Made by a program: the position numbers and the translations under genes
Part shown: positions 30,778-34,122 of the stretch, piece after piece
Layout: each line of letters begins with the position of its first letter
How positions within the stretch are numbered: the first letter of the stretch is position 1
The notes under the pieces: model-generated
Databases searched by the model: none
What the model saw: only the letters and a program-made list of their open reading frames with translations
Told to the model about the DNA's origin: nothing
Virus record (IMG/VR): IMGVR_UViG_3300042451_002118
Span: 1 to 34,122 of that record
DNA length: 34,122 nt
Strand: one strand, 5' to 3'
Origin: a virus

Positions 30778-31307
30778 TAGAGACCCATTACTTGTTTCAA
30801 TTTCTTGATTCTCTCCTCGGTAGTACCTGATAGTCTAGCAAAATGAGGAATTTTGGTTTTATGTTTCTCAATAATTTTACAAATCTCTTTATCAATTTCC
30901 ATTCGATATTCTGCATCTATAGCACGCACTCCATTATCTTCTAATTCAACACCATTAGGTGAAACGTAGAAAATATAGTCATATTCGCGCAATAAATGAG
31001 CAGCAACTTCGTTTAATGTATCACCTATATAATATGGAATTGAATCAGCTAAACGCGTAAATGCCATTACATCAATAACAGTACGATCAGTAATTACATT
31101 GTCTAAATACAATTCACTTGAACGTTCAGCCAAAAATACAAATTGACCTTTTAATGTTGAGTCAGTGTTTAATGGAATACCTAAATCACGTAGATATTTT
31201 GAACGTTCTGTTCTAAATTCATAATCTGCAAATTCAGGTAATTCTTTTAATGCATTAACTAGTGTTGTTTTACCAACTGAAATTGTTCCACAAAATCCGA
31301 TTTTCAT
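30777..31307 (-). CDS. P-loop ATPase/kinase, NadR-like (AAA_28 type)
   Basis: This 176-residue protein has Walker A at the extreme N-terminus, MKIGFCGTISVGKTT (G7 to T14). A Glu/Arg-containing lid-like region follows (FRTERSKYLRDLG), then VITDRTVIDVMAF at 71-83, which parallels the (C/T)DRSxxD motif of the NadR nucleotide-kinase domain family. YDYIFYVSPNG lies near 110 and a helical C-terminus closes the protein. NadR-type domains phosphorylate nicotinamide riboside; related small P-loop kinases act on nucleosides or nucleotides, so the substrate is open. It starts 5 nt after the FAD-dehydrogenase stop, so the two are almost surely co-expressed, which favours a redox-cofactor role. It is the size of a stand-alone kinase domain. 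Confidence 0.72.
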   Translation of the reverse strand: MKIGFCGTISVGKTTLVNALKELPEFADYEFRTERSKYLRDLGIPLNTDSTLKGQFVFLAERSSELYLDNVITDRTVIDVMAFTRLADSIPYYIGDTLNEVAAHLLREYDYIFYVSPNGVELEDNGVRAIDAEYRMEIDKEICKIIEKHKTKIPHFARLSGTTEERIKKLKQVMGL

Positions 31308-31312
31308 AACTT

Positions 31313-32614
31313 TTATTTTAAAAAACTTTCTGCTACATAAATTGCTTGTGCTCCTGATACTGTAATACCACGTGCACTTAAAGCATCACCTACGAAATGT
31401 ACGTTAGGATAATCTATTAAACTAAGATTACTATAATCTACTTTTACCTCAGGTGACAAATATTTTACTTCAGGAATGTACATACCCCAATCGTCTCCAA
31501 GTGTAGGAAATACTTTTTTCATATCCATGATAAAATCCCAAACATATCTAAAATAACCACCCATTGATTGTTCTACAACATGAATAAGTGTATCGAAGCT
31601 AATTTGAACTGCACTTACATTGTTACCTTCAGATGTAGAAGATGGTTGTCGAGTGTAATTAGGTGAATAATATAAACCAGTACCACCAGATTGGAGTTTG
31701 TTTACTACTTCACGTGACCAAGTAAATGGATCTTCAATACCATTAATTTCCATTAAGATACCAAAGTTAGTCATGTTATTTCGGTATGCTTCATCTTTCT
31801 TAGCGTGACCATTGTAACTGTGATCTCCATATGTTTCCTCTACAGCAACATAAGCAGCATTATTGTTAGTACAGAATGAACGTAATGATACTCCTTCATC
31901 TTCAAATTTTCTATATAACTTAAAGTCATATGAAATATCGATTAGTTTTTGGAAGTGTTCTTGTGGTGCCTCAAAACGTACTCCGATTTGAACTGATTTA
32001 GGTTCATCTGGGAGTTTATATTCTTGGGCTAATTCTTGAGCAAAGTCAATACCTGATTTGCCTACACCGAAAATAAGTTCATCATATGTGATATCGGCAT
32101 TATGTGTGTAAGCTCGGTTATTTTTAAAATCAATAGATTCTACTTTAGTTTCCCAATGAAATACAACACCTTTAGATACTAAATAATCATACCAGTTTTT
32201 AGCAATTTCAGATAAATAATCTGTACCTACGTGCCATACTGGGAATAATCGTAAGCCGAAATATGGTTTAATGAATTCAGGTTCCTCAACAGGATTTGAA
32301 CATTGTACTTCTTCAGGTTTAGGGTGAAAACGTTTGAAATTGGTAATCACTTGATCCATCAATTCCATTGCTTTATCTTCACCACAATATTTAGACAATT
32401 GTCCTCCAATTGCTGTATGATAAGTCAATTTACCATCAGACCAACCTCCAGCACCGAGAAAACCTGTCATTACTTCTTCAGGTTTACGTTTGTATGGATC
32501 TTTACCCATATCAATTACTGTGATTAATTCTCCAGGATAACCGTTATCCACTAACTTTGTTGCCGCATTCACACCTGCTACTCCGGCTCCTACTATTACT
32601 ATTCTCTTGTCCAT
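31313..32614 (-). CDS. FAD-dependent dehydrogenase-like protein (resembles COG2509)
   Basis: This 433-residue protein opens with a dinucleotide-binding Rossmann motif, RIVIVGAGVAGVNAA (GxGxxG at 9-14). GAGGWSDGKLT (residues 54-64) matches the G-G-x-x-SDGKL signature I associate with COG2509-type FAD-dependent dehydrogenases. The usual FAD-family end motif is present too, FVGDALSARGITVSGAQAI (about 407-425). Length is near the family's lower limit and the frame is intact, so it is probably functional. The substrate is unknown. I do not recall it as a standard T4-like gene, so it looks like an acquired auxiliary metabolic gene. It lies directly after a terminator, has an ATATTTAAAA-like sequence before its start, and is followed after 5 nt by a NadR-like kinase. 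Confidence 0.78.
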   Translation of the reverse strand: MDKRIVIVGAGVAGVNAATKLVDNGYPGELITVIDMGKDPYKRKPEEVMTGFLGAGGWSDGKLTYHTAIGGQLSKYCGEDKAMELMDQVITNFKRFHPKPEEVQCSNPVEEPEFIKPYFGLRLFPVWHVGTDYLSEIAKNWYDYLVSKGVVFHWETKVESIDFKNNRAYTHNADITYDELIFGVGKSGIDFAQELAQEYKLPDEPKSVQIGVRFEAPQEHFQKLIDISYDFKLYRKFEDEGVSLRSFCTNNNAAYVAVEETYGDHSYNGHAKKDEAYRNNMTNFGILMEINGIEDPFTWSREVVNKLQSGGTGLYYSPNYTRQPSSTSEGNNVSAVQISFDTLIHVVEQSMGGYFRYVWDFIMDMKKVFPTLGDDWGMYIPEVKYLSPEVKVDYSNLSLIDYPNVHFVGDALSARGITVSGAQAIYVAESFLK

Positions 32615-32639
32615 ATTCTATTTTATATTTTAAATATAC

Positions 32640-32672
32640 AAAAAAAAGTGACCCAATCCAAAGATTGGGCCA
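32640..32672 (-). terminator. Rho-independent terminator before the FAD-dehydrogenase unit
   Basis: On the coding strand CCCAATC-TTTG-GATTGGG makes a 7-bp stem, followed by GTCAC and then eight U. It separates the small-protein cluster from the dehydrogenase-kinase unit. A weaker GACAG/CTGTC hairpin lies just upstream at about 32696-32714. Confidence 0.85.
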
Positions 32673-32720
32673 CAGCTCCTAAAATTTTTTAAATCGACAG
32701 GCTATGAATCTGTCTATATG

Positions 32721-32990
32721 TTATGCTATTTTTTTAACACTCATTACTCTATCTCCACGTCCAAAAAGATGGTTATCAATTTTATATTGCCATATTTTTG
32801 TTGAGCCCTCAGCATTATCTATATCTTCTTGAGTGATAGTTACTATTTCATCATCACCACCTGAACCACCATCAATAGTATATTCTACTTTATATTTTCC
32901 TGGTTCAGTAGGGAATTGGTCTTTAAGTTCTTCACTTAAAGCACGTTTAAGTTCTTCTTTTACCAATTGTTTTAAGCCGTCTAGCTTCAT
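32721..32990 (-). CDS. Small hypothetical protein with N-terminal amphipathic helix
   Basis: This 89-residue protein begins MKLDGLKQLVKEELKRALSE, a charged amphipathic helix of the type seen at several N-termini here. A compact beta-like part follows (GKYKVEYTIDGGSGGDDEIV, then TITQEDIDNAEGSTKIWQYK), ending RVMSVKKIA. I recognise no family. It overlaps the upstream cupin-like gene by 4 nt (ATGA) and is the last gene before a terminator. The N-terminal helix may be a targeting tag, for example to the prohead; this is speculative. Confidence 0.65.
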   Translation of the reverse strand: MKLDGLKQLVKEELKRALSEELKDQFPTEPGKYKVEYTIDGGSGGDDEIVTITQEDIDNAEGSTKIWQYKIDNHLFGRGDRVMSVKKIA

Positions 32991-33247
32991 GATTTGTGTA
33001 TTTTTAATTTCAAAGTACCATTTCCTTTAATGACTCTATGCCATTCGTGTCTTGGTATAAATATACGTTCTTTTAGGGAGGTAGGCAACTGATCTTCTAA
33101 TTGAAGTTTCCAGTCTGTGTCTTCTAAGATTTCAACTGTTCTATCTTCGTCATCACGATGCCATAATAGTTCAATTGGGTCTATATTTTCGCTAAATTCG
33201 CGAATAATATATTTGTCAGTAACTTCTATGTCTGTATAGGGTCTCAT
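32987..33247 (-). CDS. Small cupin-like protein
   Basis: This 86-residue protein contains IREFSENIDPIELLWHRDDE (about residues 14-33) and IFIPRHEWHRVIKGNGTLKL (about 62-81). The first part gives a His followed by acidic residues, and the second matches a cupin motif 2-type strand-turn (P-x-x-x-x-H). This suggests a small single-domain cupin fold with possible metal binding by the His residues. From memory, similar short proteins with WHRDDEDR occur in marine T4-like phages with no known function. It overlaps both neighbours by 4 nt, within the translationally coupled small-gene cluster. Confidence 0.7.
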   Translation of the reverse strand: MRPYTDIEVTDKYIIREFSENIDPIELLWHRDDEDRTVEILEDTDWKLQLEDQLPTSLKERIFIPRHEWHRVIKGNGTLKLKIHKS

Positions 33248-33489
33248 TCACCTTTTGGTAAAAACCAATTTGAACACCATTTTGAAGGATCTTTAATTTG
33301 ATTACCTTCATTATCTACTAGTTCAGCTGTTCCCATATGTTCTTGATAGTATGAATTACCACACATATGTTTTTCGTTTTCTACATAGTAAAATTTACAA
33401 ACATGGCATCCAAAACCCACAGGTGAATACATGTAAGCGGGAGACTTTTCTGATTGGGTTGCTTCTTTAAGTAGGTCTATTAATTTCAT
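33244..33489 (-). CDS. Four-cysteine protein, resembling a high-potential iron-sulfur protein
   Basis: This 81-residue protein starts MKLIDLLKEATQSEKSPAYM. The Cys pattern is C28-x2-C31-x11-C43-x28-C72, embedded as GCHVCKFYY, HMCGN and KWCSNWF. Four Cys with the first two spaced CxxC and the last in a WCxxW context recall high-potential iron-sulfur proteins, where four Cys hold a 4Fe-4S cluster. Spacing differs from the classical family (x16 and x13). A zinc-ribbon-like or other metal site is the alternative. There is no signal peptide, whereas classical HiPIPs are exported. It overlaps the genes on both sides by 4 nt. Confidence 0.62.
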   Translation of the reverse strand: MKLIDLLKEATQSEKSPAYMYSPVGFGCHVCKFYYVENEKHMCGNSYYQEHMGTAELVDNEGNQIKDPSKWCSNWFLPKGE

Positions 33490-33893
33490 TTTGTTTTACC
33501 CCATTTTTTACCTTTTCCAGGTGTTTTACATTGAGCAGGTGTAGGACGACATGATGGATATTTGGAGCGTTTTTCTCCTTCTTCACGTCCACATGCTTTA
33601 TATCCTTTTATTTTACCGTCTTTTCTAATTGGTGCATTGCAATCAACCCATCCACCCTTTTTACCAGGTGTTCCTTTACGTTTGAACCAAGTGCGGAGGG
33701 TTTCTTTTACTTTTTCTTGAATTACTTCTTCTTTTAAGCCTTTCCAAATAGTACCTTGACGACATTTTACAACAGCGCCAGATTTGTAAGCAGATGGTTT
33801 GTCGTATTTGCGGTCTGCAATACGAAGACATCTGTCACGTTTTTTCTTTTCTTCAGAAATAACTTCGTTAATAAGTTTATCCAATCTATCCAT
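33486..33893 (-). CDS. Small basic Cys-containing protein (DUF5872-like)
   Basis: The start chosen is the ATG at 33893, giving 135 residues and overlapping the previous stop by one base (TGATG). A GTG one codon earlier (33896) is also possible. The N-terminus is MDRLDKLINEVISEEKKKRD, a charged helix. The C-terminal half has GGWVDCNAPIRKDGKIKGYK, ACGREEG, YPSCRPTPAQC and an end KTPGKGKKWGKTK. I associate this WVDC-ACGR-YPxCRP pattern with DUF5872-type proteins of phages and giant viruses, whose function is unknown. Five Cys and high Lys/Arg suggest nucleic-acid or metal binding. It overlaps the next gene by 4 nt. Confidence 0.72.
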   Translation of the reverse strand: MDRLDKLINEVISEEKKKRDRCLRIADRKYDKPSAYKSGAVVKCRQGTIWKGLKEEVIQEKVKETLRTWFKRKGTPGKKGGWVDCNAPIRKDGKIKGYKACGREEGEKRSKYPSCRPTPAQCKTPGKGKKWGKTK

Positions 33894-34122
33894 CACCAGA
33901 ATCCTGAAAAAGATGATTTTAATCCAAGTAATTTAGCATATCTTGGTAAGCGACATGACCAATAAGATGGTTTTGTTCTATCTTTTTTATTTTTACAATC
34001 ATGACGTGCAGCAAATGCTCTACGTGCTTTTGGATCGTTTATTTTAGCAGACATACCTGCTTGTCCAAAAGATACTTTTTTAACTTTTCCTTTATCTCTT
34101 ACGTAAACGTAGAATTTTTTAG
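33893..34122 (-). CDS. Basic hypothetical protein, N-terminus beyond the window edge
   Basis: The frame is open from the right edge to a TGA at 33895-33893, giving about 75 C-terminal residues: KKFYVYVRDKGKVKKVSFGQ, then AGMSAKINDPKARRAFAARH, DCKNKKDRTKPSYWSCRLPR, and an end AKLLGLKSSFSGFW. The pattern FAARHDCxxKKDRTxPxYWSCRLPRYAK is one I recall from many T4-like environmental phages as an uncharacterised small protein. It is basic with two Cys. Its TGA overlaps the ATG of the next gene (TGATG), showing it belongs to the same coupled cluster. Confidence 0.72.
   Translation of the reverse strand, partial: KKFYVYVRDKGKVKKVSFGQAGMSAKINDPKARRAFAARHDCKNKKDRTKPSYWSCRLPRYAKLLGLKSSFSGFW

Noticed and set aside
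1-34122. tRNA genes, integrase, transposase or attachment sites
   Set aside because: No cloverleaf-like sequence, recombinase motif or insertion-sequence ends were noticed on either strand. Reading by eye could miss a tRNA.

Overview
The window is part of a T4-type (Myoviridae-like) tailed phage genome. Every gene I can support is on the minus strand, so transcription runs from high to low coordinates. The anchors are a complete T4-style head cassette in T4 order: large terminase (gp17), portal (gp20), prohead protease (gp21), acidic scaffold (gp22) and major capsid protein (gp23). The sequence is AT-rich, start codons follow A-rich leaders with essentially no Shine-Dalgarno, one signal peptide ends in SFSQ, and the fibres carry many GIGTTSP repeats. 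Together these point to a Bacteroidetes (flavobacterial-type) host in an aquatic setting. The host assignment is inference.

Layout in transcription order. (1) 34122-32721: a tightly coupled cluster of small proteins, each overlapping the next by 1-4 nt: a basic protein cut by the window edge, a basic Cys-containing protein, a four-Cys protein resembling a high-potential iron-sulfur protein, a cupin-like protein and an 89-aa protein. It ends at a strong terminator. (2) 32614-30777: an FAD-dependent dehydrogenase-like gene followed 5 nt later by a NadR-like P-loop kinase, an unusual metabolic pair for a head-gene region. (3) 30754-29147: a Lys-rich AT-hook-like protein, then two membrane/coiled-coil proteins with a 77-nt out-of-frame overlap, as in Rz/Rz1 spanins. 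(4) 29147-18471: gp17, gp20, three accessory head/core proteins, gp21, terminator, structured leader, gp22, gp23, terminator. (5) 18384-16876: PhoH-like ATPase and two small virion-type proteins. (6) 16854-11335: a large HAEG-repeat fibre, a terminator, then gp13-, gp14- and gp15-like neck/tail-completion proteins, displaced from their usual T4 position. (7) 11312-1: a fibre region with two more HAEG-repeat fibres, a 47-aa basic protein, short fibre-like proteins, a 1730-aa peptidase-S74 fibre and another GIGTTSP fibre running off the left edge.

Fibre genes take up well over a third of the window. Three are paralogues sharing a C-terminal domain but carrying 5, 13 and 30 copies of a 14-residue YadA-head-type repeat, which suggests modular expansion of host-recognition proteins. 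A 10-bp box (ATATTTATAA on the coding strand, or a one-base variant) precedes at least eleven transcription units and twice follows directly on a terminator. It is the best candidate for this phage's late promoter or leader element. No tRNA, CRISPR array, integrase, transposase, reverse transcriptase or lysozyme was seen. The longest gene-free stretch (21541-21727) is a terminator plus leader.
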